Below, piece by piece: positions 25,652-34,650 of a stretch of DNA of 64,000 nucleotides (position 1 is the stretch's first letter; the number at the start of each line of letters is the position of its first letter). The DNA is from JAICXG01 sp963801255. Lineage in GTDB: Bacteria > Verrucomicrobiota > Verrucomicrobiia > Chthoniobacterales > UBA10450. Location of the stretch: assembly GCA_963801255.1 (NCBI GenBank), contig CAWDEC010000006.1, positions 372,001 through 436,000 on the forward strand, read 5' to 3'. A model generated the notes under the pieces. That model saw only the letters and a program-made list of their open reading frames with translations, ran no database searches and had not been told where the DNA came from. Both the position numbers and the translations under genes were made by a program.

Positions 25652-26887
25652 TCAGCGGCGACTATTGCGCGACTGTCTAATGTGAGTCGCGACGGAAGAA
25701 TCCAGCAACGCCTCGTATTCGCCAAGCGTATTGAGGGCAATCGTTTCCCAGGAAAATGGATTTGTCGCCTCGACACTCCTCTTTGAAAGAACCTTGTAGT
25801 CGCTGGCGGACGTGCCTAGCACCTGGCATAATTTGGTGGCGAACTGTTCGGTATCACCGCATGGAACGAGAAGATCCGGAAGTGCCTTCTTCAGGATATC
25901 TCGTGGGCCCGGAATATCGTAAGCGACCGTAGGCAGGCCGGCTGCGAGCTGCTCCAGCACGGCCAGCCCGAAACCTTCGACGTAACTTGGAAAGGCGCCG
26001 ACTGTGCAGTCCGCAAGCAATGATAACAGGTCCTCTCGTTTGAAATGGGAGACAAATTCAAGATCTCGCTCGGAAAGCAAACCGAGGTCTTCACGAACTG
26101 TCTTGGCGTCGGTCATTGTTCCCAGAAAGCGAAAACGAACCTCCGGGATTTGCGAGCGAACAGCCTGGATGATCCGAGGCCAGTCATAGGATCCTTTTCG
26201 CGGACTCCACATTCCAATGAAACAGACTCGTCTCTCGGCAAGACGCTCTTCAGCTGATCGGACCTGTTGTGACACGAGGTGCCTGTATGAATCGGAGAGT
26301 CCGTATGGTTGTACGATGATTCTACCTTTCAGACTCAAGTCCTCGCGCAAGCAGCTCGCTTCGCTTTCATTTGGCACATTAATGACATCGGCAGTCCGCA
26401 CAGAGTTATCGCAACCTCGCATTAGGCTTCGACGAACAAAGCCATAAAAGAATCGACCTGCGATTGTCCCTCGCGAACGGCGGGACCAGCGAGAAAGTGT
26501 CACTTGTTCGAAGCGTTCATAGAGCACGTATAATCCCACTGAACGAGCAACAACAATTCCCCTGAAACCCAACGCCTTTCGTGAGTAAGGAAGACAGCCT
26601 ATGGCGGCATCAATGACATCAAAAGATTCTTTATTGGTGCGGATAAAGGCAGCCGCTTTGCGGGCAAATGACAGTTGCTGAAGGGCGAATCTCCCGCCGG
26701 ATGCCCGGCTTTCTGGAAAAGCCTCCGAAAGGCTGAAGTGACTCACTTTATGACCTAGCGCACGCCATTGGTCGGCCAACTCCATGCAGACTCGACAGGC
26801 TCCCAAACGGCCATCCCAAGGAAGATCAACCACTATGAGAATCCGGAGCGAACGATGAGGGCGAGCTTCTGTCGGTTCCTCTGACAT
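25652..26887 (-). CDS. glycosyltransferase family 4
   Basis: A 411-residue GT-B glycosyltransferase. LRILIVVDLPWDGRLGACRVCMELADQW opens the N-domain. The C-domain carries RRVCFIGMWSPRKGSYDWPRII near residue 225 and VGAFPSYVEGFGLAVLEQLAAGLPTVAYD near 305 with an intact E-x7-E motif. I choose ATG 26887, whose first base is the last base of the upstream TAA stop (TAATG), over the ATG 21 bases further upstream. The gene lies in the AT-richer, word-free part of the polysaccharide locus, consistent with recent acquisition of this block; that is inference. Confidence 0.85.
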   Translation of the reverse strand: MSEEPTEARPHRSLRILIVVDLPWDGRLGACRVCMELADQWRALGHKVSHFSLSEAFPESRASGGRFALQQLSFARKAAAFIRTNKESFDVIDAAIGCLPYSRKALGFRGIVVARSVGLYVLYERFEQVTLSRWSRRSRGTIAGRFFYGFVRRSLMRGCDNSVRTADVINVPNESEASCLREDLSLKGRIIVQPYGLSDSYRHLVSQQVRSAEERLAERRVCFIGMWSPRKGSYDWPRIIQAVRSQIPEVRFRFLGTMTDAKTVREDLGLLSERDLEFVSHFKREDLLSLLADCTVGAFPSYVEGFGLAVLEQLAAGLPTVAYDIPGPRDILKKALPDLLVPCGDTEQFATKLCQVLGTSASDYKVLSKRSVEATNPFSWETIALNTLGEYEALLDSSVATHIRQSRNSRR

Positions 26888-27738
26888 TAGCGCAACAGCG
26901 TGTTCCATAACTTGTGCCGCACGGGATTGACGTAGTGTCGGAGGATCACGTCCTCGCCCGCGTAGCGATCGGAATAGATAAATTGATCATCCAGTTGCAG
27001 GACAAATACCCGCGGATCAAGGGGCCGGGCATCGTTGGCATGCATAGTGAGATGAGTCATCGTCTGATTGGTAAAGAAGGTTGGTTCGTCTCTGAGCTCA
27101 AGGTATCGCTGGATCGCAAGAGACCAATCGAGTTTTCGACAAAGGAAAAGTAGACCTGTATTAACCGGGTTGGGCCTCTCCTTGGGATCGCGAAACAGCC
27201 GAAAATCGGCTGAGTCCTCGCGACAGTCGGGCAGATACAGTGCAGAAGCACCGTCAGGGATCAACGCCTCGACCAAATGCGACGCCCCGGGAAAGAACAG
27301 AACGTCAGAGTCGACATAGAGCGCTGGCTCGCCATTGAGTGGCAACGACATAATTAGACCGAGTTGTTTGCCCAGAGGATAAGTCTTAATAAAGTGCTCG
27401 GCCTTTGGAGGAAGATTGTCAGGTACGTAATTGTCTGCACGATGAACCACGACGGACGGATCGATTTGTTTCAGCAATGCGATGCTGGCTGATACGTACG
27501 ACCCATCGGAAATTACAGTATAGCTTCTAGGACGGCCAGCGTGTCGAAGAAACGATCGAATCGAAAGTACTTGTTCGGGAAGCGAAGCCTGACCGGAATA
27601 AGAGAAGACCGCAAAAGGTACCTGGCGTGATACCTTGATCGGTTTTCTCACTATCGCGGGAAGAAGAGATTGATAGATTCTTCGCGAGTAACCACCTTCC
27701 CAACGGGCGGCGTGGTAGCCGAAGTTAGGCAGCCGCAC
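26887..27738 (-). CDS. GT-A-fold transferase of unassigned family
   Basis: A 283-residue protein with the look of a nucleotide-diphospho-sugar transferase: PFAVFSYSGQASLPEQVLSIRSFLRHAG at residue 40, then TVISDGSYVSASIALLKQI, and EPALYVDSDVLFF near 140 with the DxD motif. PVNTGLLFLCRKLDW near 190 is the acceptor-side element, and ILRHYVNPVRHKLW closes the protein. It differs from the neighbouring family 8-like gene but shares the same general architecture. The start is GTG 27738, overlapping the flippase pseudogene by 14 bases; its end overlaps the next gene by one base. Confidence 0.6.
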   Translation of the reverse strand: MRLPNFGYHAARWEGGYSRRIYQSLLPAIVRKPIKVSRQVPFAVFSYSGQASLPEQVLSIRSFLRHAGRPRSYTVISDGSYVSASIALLKQIDPSVVVHRADNYVPDNLPPKAEHFIKTYPLGKQLGLIMSLPLNGEPALYVDSDVLFFPGASHLVEALIPDGASALYLPDCREDSADFRLFRDPKERPNPVNTGLLFLCRKLDWSLAIQRYLELRDEPTFFTNQTMTHLTMHANDARPLDPRVFVLQLDDQFIYSDRYAGEDVILRHYVNPVRHKLWNTLLR

Positions 27739-29045
27739 TCTGCTCCTTTAGAGAGTGAAAGCCAAACCAGCTTAGACCCATATTCAGAAGCAGGCTTGGA
27801 GCTACGCAAATCAGATTAAATGTAAGTACGCCGCCTACGCTCGAAAAATCGGTAAACGGAATCAGGGCGAGCTGCGTCGCGATAGTCATGGGGATACAGA
27901 GCCAGGAGCCGCCAATCCAAGCGCGAGCTGCATTAAGGGACCACATCGTGCTCGCAATAAGAAAGAGGACCGCGCCACCTACCATGAGGAGCAGTTCATG
28001 CTGAAGGTGAGAGTACTTCGGCCCGAGCACGAAAAGGAACTCATTGGGCAAGAAGGCGGCTGCAGCGAGAATCACAAGACTTAGGCTGGTCACAGCTCCA
28101 ACGATCGTAAAGTAAAGCCAGATCAATCGTCGACGCTCCCGGCAGCGGGCAAAGGCCGGCGCAAAGATATTCGCCATTAGGCTGCCAAGAACGGTAAAGA
28201 TCATTCCCAAGCCGTCCGAGCGCACCGACTTCGGCAATAGCGCCCGGCCGATGAGCAAAGAAGCTGATCAGAAAGATAGTTATTTGGCCTTGCAGACAGA
28301 AGAAGATCGCGTTTGGTGCCTGCTTCCTGATCAGAGTCATGATCGCTTTGCGATCCTCGGGATTTTCCTTTGCCTGAAGGTCTATGACATTCGCCGCATA
28401 GCGACGGAGAAGCAGATATTGGAGGAGCAGCGCGCCAGCACCTACCGAGACTGCTACGCCGGCATTGAGGAAAACGAAACCAAGGGAGAGTAGAATGAGA
28501 AGGCGCGCCGTCGAGGTCGAAAAATCGATGATTTGGATTTGACGTACATCGGCGCGCAATCGCGGAATTACTTCCAGAACCCCTACTGACAGCTGAGCGA
28601 ACAGTCCCGCGAGAACGGCGCCGACGAGCAATATGGTATAGGACAGGGATGCGCCGTTCCTAGTCAGCATAAAGTAAAGGATGGGAGTTACACCGAGGAT
28701 AGAGATCAAGCCCAGTTTGCGACGAAGATGGAGGCCTGTGGAAATTAATTCTCCAAAACGATGACTGTCCTGCCAGACGCGTCCGCCAATAGATATCATT
28801 CCAATGCTAATGCCGACATCAGCCAGGATATTGAGCGTGCCCTGCATGGTATTCGCGATGGTAAATAGGGCATACTCCGTTTGCCTCATCTGCCTAACGA
28901 GAAAAATGCCGGTGGCAAAGCCGATCAACTGAACCAGCATTTGCACAGAGGCGAACTGACCAATGCGTCGCGCGACCTGAAGGGTGGGACCGAACCCCAG
29001 ACGCGCGGAGGGAGTGGCGGAGTCAGCCGGCGGTGAAGAGATCAT
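27725..29045 (-). pseudogene. polysaccharide flippase (Wzx/MATE-like), apparently frameshifted
   Basis: Two overlapping minus-strand frames (29045 to about 28206, then about 28210 to 27725) together form one multi-spanning membrane protein of about 440 residues, the right size for a Wzx-type lipid-linked sugar flippase. The first frame has FASVQMLVQLIGFATGIFLVRQM and NTMQGTLNILADVGISIGMIS; the second has FTVLGSLMANIFAPAFARC and several C-terminal spans. The junction reads GALGRLG in one frame and GMIFTVLG in the other at a run of three G (plus-strand ccc near 28207). Removing one G rejoins them exactly. This is either a real one-base insertion in a homopolymer or a sequencing error. The locus needs a flippase, which favours an intact gene in nature. 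Confidence 0.75.
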
Positions 29046-29105
29046 GTCGCACCAAACAGTCTCACAGCCTTCGGCGGCTCGACGAATCGTTGAGTTAGCC
29101 TGCGG

Positions 29106-31244
29106 CTAGACGCGATGGCTCTGATTCTCCACCGTCGAGCGTGGAGTTTCCTCCGCGCCAGCCGGAGTATTATCGTACTCCGCGTATTGGTAGTAGTAAT
29201 ACTCGGGCAGCGAAGTATCGACATAGTTCAGGATCACTCCAGGAACATTGACCTGCCGATTATAGAGCAATTCAAGCGCCTTTCGCGTCAGACGCGCTGA
29301 CGTATAGGAAAGCCGGACGACGAAGAGAGTGGCGTCGATCTTTGGCGCGAGACTGGTAGTGTCGTCCGCCGCCAGCACCGGCGAGGTATCGATGATGATA
29401 TAATCGTAGTGGTTGTAGATGTCTTTCAGAAAGGCATCAGTCGATTCGCGCAGAAGATGTTCACTCGGTTGAGAAAGAGTGTTACCACGTGGAAGAACAA
29501 ACAAGCTCGGCAGCGAGGTTGGCACGACCACCTCCCGCCAGTTCACTTCCTGTTTTAAGACTTCTGAAAATCCTATCTTGGAATGGATATCAAACGCCTC
29601 GCGCAAAGCGCCGCGGCGAAGATCGCCGTCAATAAGAAGGGTTTTCGCCCCCGAAAGAGCCATGGTGATGGCAAGATTTGCCGAAACCGTGGATTTCCCT
29701 TCGTTAGGCACGGCGCTCGTCACAAGCAAGGTCTTAGGACGGGGCCCTTCGTAGGGCATGAAGAAGATCGATGAGCGCACATTGCGATAAGACTCGGCAA
29801 AAATGTGCCGGGCATCGTCCGGTTGCAGAAGAGTGACCGCGCCTTTGGTCTTTTCCTTTGGAATCTGGCCGAGAATATTCTCGCTAAAGTAATGCTGAAA
29901 TTCGGTAAAGGACGCCATGCGGTCGTCGATCCGATCGAGCAGGATGAGAACGACCAGACCGGCAAAAAGACCGAAACCAAGGCCAATAAGAAGGCTCCTG
30001 ACCAATCCCGGTCGAACCGAGACTGGTGTCGTGGCGTTCTCCATAATGCCGACCTGATCACCGCCATCCACGACCTGGGAGACGTTGACGTCTTTCAGGC
30101 TAGTGGTGAGGCGATCGTAAAGGGTTTTCTGCCGATCGACCTTGTCTTTGAGGCGATTGAACTGCGCTAGGCGCTGACTAAGATCAAGGGCTTTCTTTTC
30201 CCACTCAGCAATATTGGACTTCAGGTTCTCCATTTGCTTGCCGATCGACTTTCGGCGTGTCTCGAGTTTCTCTACTGCGTCCTGTCGATAAAGCGTGATG
30301 AGCTTCTCCTGCTTGGAGATCTCGTCGTTGAGCTTTATAATCTTAGGATGTCTCGGACGTAAGTCCTTGGAAAGCGTGTCGCGTTCGGCTTTGAGTAACT
30401 GGACCTCCTGTTTGGCTTTCAGATATTCACCTTCCGGTCCCACATCGGCGAATGGCATCCCCTCATCGCCCGGGACGGGGCTAGCTCCGCTGCCGGGCGG
30501 GGTTATAACCTTCTGCTGCCGGTCGAGATTTTGATCCAGGTCAAGCAAGCTAAGGAGGTCATACTCGGTCTTAAGGCTGGCGTATTGCTGGTTGAGTTTA
30601 ACAAGGTAGGCGGCGGCGCTGTTGCCTTCACCTTGCAGGAGGCCAACATTGTTGTCCTTTTGAAACTCCAGCATTTCGTCTTCGCCATTGCGCAAGTCCT
30701 TCTCGACCTGCACAAGTTGTTCCGTAATGGCGGTTGTTACATGACTTCCTTCATCTGCCCGCAGACCCTTTTTTACATCGAGATACTTATGCATCACGGC
30801 GTTCAGGAAAGCCTGAGTGTAGTCTGGCGAGGAACCAACGGCTTCGAGCTCGAAAATGGAAGTACGCGGCCGCTGAGTTACAGTGACATTGACTTTGACC
30901 GGGGCCAGTTCTGGATGGGTGGCTCGCACCACCGACTCCGCACCGCGGCGCACCTCATCACTCTGCATAACTTGAATCTGCGTTCCGTAAAAGTTATTTG
31001 TGTCTTCGCTGTAGACGGCGTTTTGGGCGAGATTCAATTTGCCGGCCACCATCATTTTGCTCGTGGAGAGATAGGCGTTCGGCGCTTGAAAAATCATCCA
31101 GGCTCCCACGAAGAGTCCGAGGCAGGTCGTAAGCAGAGGAATCCACCAGCGGCGGATGAGAAGCGCCTTGTAGCGATGCAGCCGGGTCACGATCGAAGTC
31201 GTGATTGAGGCCGGCGAAGTGCGATCAGCAACGGGATGATTCAT
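29106..31244 (-). CDS. polysaccharide co-polymerase with BY-type tyrosine kinase (Wzc-like)
   Basis: A 712-residue inner-membrane protein that controls chain length and export. The N-terminal Wzz domain is bounded by a transmembrane segment near residue 35 (WWIPLLTTCLGLFVGAWM) and a second near 425 (LLIGLGFGLFAGLVVLILL). Between them are long coiled coils (residues about 180-390). The cytosolic kinase has Walker A SAVPNEGKSTVSANLA near 515, Walker A' LLIDGDLRRG near 540 and Walker B-like YIIIDTSPV near 630. The C-terminus holds a tyrosine cluster, PEYYYYQYAEYDN, the autophosphorylation site of the family. It lies in one operon with the Wza-like protein (2-base gap) and the barrel protein. Confidence 0.93.
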   Translation of the reverse strand: MNHPVADRTSPASITTSIVTRLHRYKALLIRRWWIPLLTTCLGLFVGAWMIFQAPNAYLSTSKMMVAGKLNLAQNAVYSEDTNNFYGTQIQVMQSDEVRRGAESVVRATHPELAPVKVNVTVTQRPRTSIFELEAVGSSPDYTQAFLNAVMHKYLDVKKGLRADEGSHVTTAITEQLVQVEKDLRNGEDEMLEFQKDNNVGLLQGEGNSAAAYLVKLNQQYASLKTEYDLLSLLDLDQNLDRQQKVITPPGSGASPVPGDEGMPFADVGPEGEYLKAKQEVQLLKAERDTLSKDLRPRHPKIIKLNDEISKQEKLITLYRQDAVEKLETRRKSIGKQMENLKSNIAEWEKKALDLSQRLAQFNRLKDKVDRQKTLYDRLTTSLKDVNVSQVVDGGDQVGIMENATTPVSVRPGLVRSLLIGLGFGLFAGLVVLILLDRIDDRMASFTEFQHYFSENILGQIPKEKTKGAVTLLQPDDARHIFAESYRNVRSSIFFMPYEGPRPKTLLVTSAVPNEGKSTVSANLAITMALSGAKTLLIDGDLRRGALREAFDIHSKIGFSEVLKQEVNWREVVVPTSLPSLFVLPRGNTLSQPSEHLLRESTDAFLKDIYNHYDYIIIDTSPVLAADDTTSLAPKIDATLFVVRLSYTSARLTRKALELLYNRQVNVPGVILNYVDTSLPEYYYYQYAEYDNTPAGAEETPRSTVENQSHRV

Positions 31245-31246
31245 AA

Positions 31247-31945
31247 TTAGAAATTAACCAGCCGTTGCGGGACGTAGATTTGGTCATCGGGCTGAACGAC
31301 CACATCGTCCTCCGTATGACCTTGCTCGATGACTCTTTTCAGATCGACCACGAGATCGCGCCCGTCCTTGTGGGTGAGTTTGACCTTACGTTTGTCGGCG
31401 AAGTCACCAAAGCCGCCGGCGCGAATGATGGCCTTGCTGACCGTGTAGGTTTCGTCGCTCGGAATCTCCTGCGGGCCTTGACTCTTGACGGCACCGTAGA
31501 CATAAACTTTGCCTCTGGCTTTCTCGCTCACCTTATCTACGGCGAGAATAACGGTGGCGTGATAGTAATATTCCCGCTCTAAGGCCGTCTTGATGTTATA
31601 AGCCAGGTCGCGGCAGGTCTTACCTTGAGCAGGGACAAGGCCGATATAGGGCACTTCCAATTCGCCGTTATCGTTGATGCGCAGGAGTTGAGATTGGTTA
31701 TCGCGGTCCTCGACGACGCGGAAGCTCACATAGTCATCAGGGCCAAGCTTTTTCTTGTCATCCAGCACCGCCATCGAATTTGTCCGCATAACAGTGCTGC
31801 TGGCTGTGCCGGAGGCAGCGGCTGGGTCAACGGCGGTAGCGCGGGGGAAGTTATTGGGAGCCGGACTGGCATCCTGGGCGGAGGCTTCGGAGTCCGCTAC
31901 GAGGAGACAGATGGAGAAGCTGCATAAAAAAAGAAATCGCTTCAT
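31247..31945 (-). CDS. polysaccharide export protein (Wza-like, SLBB/Poly_export)
   Basis: A 232-residue exported protein. From ATG 31945 it starts with a signal peptide (MKRFLFLCSFSICLLVADSE, cleavage near ASAQD). A Poly_export domain follows (KKLGPDDYVSFRVVEDRDN and GELEVPYIGLVPAQGKTCRDL) and then an SLBB domain (VYVYGAVKSQGPQEIP, GGFGDFADKRKVKLTH). It is shorter than E. coli Wza (about 380) and has no obvious lipobox cysteine, so it may be a minimal outer-membrane or periplasmic export element that works with the barrel protein upstream in the operon. Purine-rich AGAGAGAG precedes the start. The longer frame to 32059 lies inside its neighbour. Confidence 0.88.
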   Translation of the reverse strand: MKRFLFLCSFSICLLVADSEASAQDASPAPNNFPRATAVDPAAASGTASSTVMRTNSMAVLDDKKKLGPDDYVSFRVVEDRDNQSQLLRINDNGELEVPYIGLVPAQGKTCRDLAYNIKTALEREYYYHATVILAVDKVSEKARGKVYVYGAVKSQGPQEIPSDETYTVSKAIIRAGGFGDFADKRKVKLTHKDGRDLVVDLKRVIEQGHTEDDVVVQPDDQIYVPQRLVNF

Positions 31946-31961
31946 CGTTGCATGGCTCTCT

Positions 31962-33233
31962 CTAGAAACTGTAGGTGCCGTCGATCGAGACGCGGTTTTG
32001 CTGATAATCGCGGTCAGGCAGGTCGGATTGTTTCTGAACGTATTGGTACCGGAGGCCAAGAGTCACATGGGGTGTGAGTTGATAACCGGCGGTGATGGCT
32101 CCGCCGTAGCGTTGGATGTGCTCCGCGAGGATGCCGCCGGAGTCATCGCCTTCTTCATAAAAGAGTTCGGTGGAAAGCAGGACGCGATTAATGATCGCCC
32201 AGCTCACTGTGTGACGTACGTAGTTGAGAGTGAGATAGTTTGCGTCTACGCCGAGTTGAGATTCGTGACCCGCGGAGAGAGTCTGACTAATAGCGGCGTT
32301 GATGCGATGCGAAATTTCGATATTGCCGTACCAATCGCTGGCGTTGTTCATGTCGTTCACGCCCCCGTTGTTGTCGAAATCAATGAATTGGTAGCCGATC
32401 GCGGCACGCACCCTGAGATAATTACTGATCTGCGCCTCAATGAAGGGACCGACGCTGTAGCTGACCGAGTCGTTCAAAAAATCCTGGTCATAATAGTTAT
32501 AAACTGCGGCCATTTCCAAGCCGGCGCCAATCGTCGAAGTAAGAGCAAAGTAGGCGCTGAAACTTAGTTCTTCAGCATTTCGATTCAGGTAATCAAATGT
32601 ACTTGTAGTGGAGATATAGGTATAGTGGTCGTACCCGAAGGTGAGGACGGCCTTGTTCAAGTCCCATAGAACGGAGATACCGGCGGTGTTCTCGAAACGA
32701 CCGTAGTCGACCACGTTGCTGAGCTGCAGTTCTGCGGTCGGATCCTGTTGCAGTGAAAAGCGATCATGAAGATTGATCCGGACGTCCCCGACAAAAATGT
32801 CGAAGGCGAGCTGTGAACCAGGAGAAATGAGAATGTCATTGGTGTTGTCGTCGGGATGGTTGAGGTAAAAGGCATAGCCTATTCCGAGATCGAGCCGCAG
32901 GGTGTTTAGCTGGGTAACGGGCCAGATGGCGTCGATGTTGAACTGCGGACGAATGATAACGTCATCCTGCTTATGCGTCTCGGCGAGATTGATATTGTCG
33001 TTGTACTCGATTCCCGTTGTGATGCTGAAACGGAACCGAACCGGACCAGCGAGAAGATTGTAGGGAATTTGGTCAACTGATTGCCGGCGTGCGTCGGCAG
33101 CCTGTGCGCCAGCCAGAGAGGGTCGAACGGCTTCCTGGGCGTGGAGATGTGCGGGAAGGAAAAACAGCCCCAGAAGGAATGTGCAGGCAAGCCGGGTGGC
33201 GGCAGCCCGCTGGGGTTTGGAATCGATAATCAT
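31962..33233 (-). CDS. outer-membrane beta-barrel protein
   Basis: A 423-residue exported protein with a signal peptide (ATRLACTFLLGLFFLPAHLHAQ) and alternating strands ending in the terminal aromatic residue of outer-membrane barrels (SIDGTYSF). Repeated aromatic strands such as FDYLNRNAEELSFSAYFAL and VTLGLRYQYVQKQSDLPDRDYQQNR recall the OMP_b-brl_2 or exosortase-associated barrels of exopolysaccharide loci. It is the first gene of the Wza-Wzc operon, 16 bases upstream of the export gene, so it may form the outer-membrane pore for the polymer; that is inference. ATG 33233 is chosen over an upstream TTG. Confidence 0.8.
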   Translation of the reverse strand: MIIDSKPQRAAATRLACTFLLGLFFLPAHLHAQEAVRPSLAGAQAADARRQSVDQIPYNLLAGPVRFRFSITTGIEYNDNINLAETHKQDDVIIRPQFNIDAIWPVTQLNTLRLDLGIGYAFYLNHPDDNTNDILISPGSQLAFDIFVGDVRINLHDRFSLQQDPTAELQLSNVVDYGRFENTAGISVLWDLNKAVLTFGYDHYTYISTTSTFDYLNRNAEELSFSAYFALTSTIGAGLEMAAVYNYYDQDFLNDSVSYSVGPFIEAQISNYLRVRAAIGYQFIDFDNNGGVNDMNNASDWYGNIEISHRINAAISQTLSAGHESQLGVDANYLTLNYVRHTVSWAIINRVLLSTELFYEEGDDSGGILAEHIQRYGGAITAGYQLTPHVTLGLRYQYVQKQSDLPDRDYQQNRVSIDGTYSF

Positions 33234-33245
33234 AGTCTGGGTCAA

Positions 33246-33598
33246 TCGCGGTTAAGGTTAGCAGGTGTAGTACCAGGCACGGGTTCTGAGAAAGTCGGGA
33301 TTTGTGATGTCACTGCGCATTCGGGTGCGGAAAAGGCGCTGTAGAGCCCGTTGCGAAGGATCTGCGTTCATTGCTATGCCGTTATTGGCGGCTGTTTTTA
33401 CCTTTCTTGCCAAGCCACGGCAAGCTAAATCGTATCCGGTTCGGCGACTCAGCTGGTACAGAAATCTCCTAATTTGCTCTAGGAATATTTGCTTAAGGAG
33501 TTCTCAAGCGATGCAATATCCCCATCAACAATCGATGGCGGACCGCTCTCCTACCGCCGAGTGATTGAGGAGACAAACCCGGGTTAATTTCCCAACGC
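33246..33598. other. 353-base intergenic region upstream of the export operon, with one hairpin
   Basis: No credible gene. The region separates the aldolase gene end (33599) from the first gene of the export operon, both on the minus strand, so it should contain the operon's promoter and leader. I see no convincing -35/-10 pair. A hairpin-forming inverted repeat at 33406-33424 (CTTGCC, 7-base loop, GGCAAG) lies about 170 bases before the start and could be in the leader. A palindrome AACCCGGGTT just after the aldolase stop may be part of its termination. Several short open frames here show no codon-like bias. Confidence 0.5.
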
Positions 33599-34546
33599 TT
33601 AGAGCGCAGCGCGGACGGCATCCAACTGGTTGGCCGAACCGAGCTTTTCGTTCTTGTGTGCGATGAAGTTCGCGTATTCCTCCACAAAAATTTTACCTGG
33701 TGGCCGAAAATCGAATTGGTCGGGATGGTCGCGGAAATACTCGCGATGCACCCGCGTCCAAACCAGGCGGCCGTCAGTGTCGATATTGACTTTGGTCACG
33801 CCGAGCTTGGCGGCCGGCAGGTATTCATTCTCATCCACGCCACGCGCGGAGGGATCGAGTTTGCCGCCAGCGGCGTTAATTCGTTCGACTTCCTCTTTCG
33901 GCACGCTGGAGCTGCCGTGCATAACGATCGGCGTGCCCGGAATTCGCTGTTGAATTTCTTTGATCACATCGAAGTGCAGTCCCTGTGTACCTTTGAATTT
34001 GTAAGCGCCGTGGCTGGTGCCGATGGCCGCAGCCAAGGAGTCGCAGCCAGTTTGCCTAACGAATTCTACCGCCTCCTGCGGATCGGTGAGGCAGGCGTGT
34101 TTCTCGTCGACCTTGATGTCTTCCTCGACGCCGCCAAGCATTCCGAGTTCGGCTTCGACGCTAATTCCTTTCGCGTGTGCTCGATCGACCACGCGTTTGG
34201 TGGTCGCGACGTTGCCGGCAAAAGAGTCATGACTGGCGTCGATCATCACCGAGCTGTAAAAGCCCGAATCGATGCAATCGTAACAAGTCTCTTCGTCGCC
34301 GTGGTCCAAATGGACCGCGAAAATGGCGTCGGAAAACATACTGTCAGCGGTGCGAATGAGCGCCTCGAGCATCCGTTTGTCGGCGTATTTTCGTGCCCCT
34401 TTCGAGAGCTGAATAATGAAAGGCGCCTTGCTCTGCATGTTGCCGCGGAACAGACCGAGGATCTGTTCCATGTTGTTCACGTTATAAGCGCCAACGGCGA
34501 ACTTTCCGTAGGCAACCTTGTAGAGTTGTTTAGTTGTAACGATCAT
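33599..34546 (-). CDS. fba: class II fructose-bisphosphate aldolase
   Basis: Zinc-dependent cleavage of fructose 1,6-bisphosphate in glycolysis and gluconeogenesis. The zinc-binding histidines sit in AVHLDHGDEET near residue 80, HAKGISVEAELGMLGG near 130 and AIGTSHGAYKFKG near 180. GSSSVPKEEVERINAAGG and NIDTDGRLVWTRV mark the phosphate site. Start ATG 34546 has AGGAG 6 bases upstream, the best ribosome-binding site in this part, giving 315 residues; the in-frame extension to 34594 is not homologous. It resembles the long class IIB variants found in plants' bacterial relatives and PVC bacteria. It is monocistronic or follows the sensor kinase 104 bases upstream. Confidence 0.93.
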   Translation of the reverse strand: MIVTTKQLYKVAYGKFAVGAYNVNNMEQILGLFRGNMQSKAPFIIQLSKGARKYADKRMLEALIRTADSMFSDAIFAVHLDHGDEETCYDCIDSGFYSSVMIDASHDSFAGNVATTKRVVDRAHAKGISVEAELGMLGGVEEDIKVDEKHACLTDPQEAVEFVRQTGCDSLAAAIGTSHGAYKFKGTQGLHFDVIKEIQQRIPGTPIVMHGSSSVPKEEVERINAAGGKLDPSARGVDENEYLPAAKLGVTKVNIDTDGRLVWTRVHREYFRDHPDQFDFRPPGKIFVEEYANFIAHKNEKLGSANQLDAVRAAL

Positions 34547-34650
34547 GACGGGCTCCTGATTGCGATTTTGCTGAATCTTGCCGGGCATCGGCAACTTATG
34601 GTGCTCGCGACACTTTCCAACTTGGAAATCGCAAACTTGTCAGCGCACAC

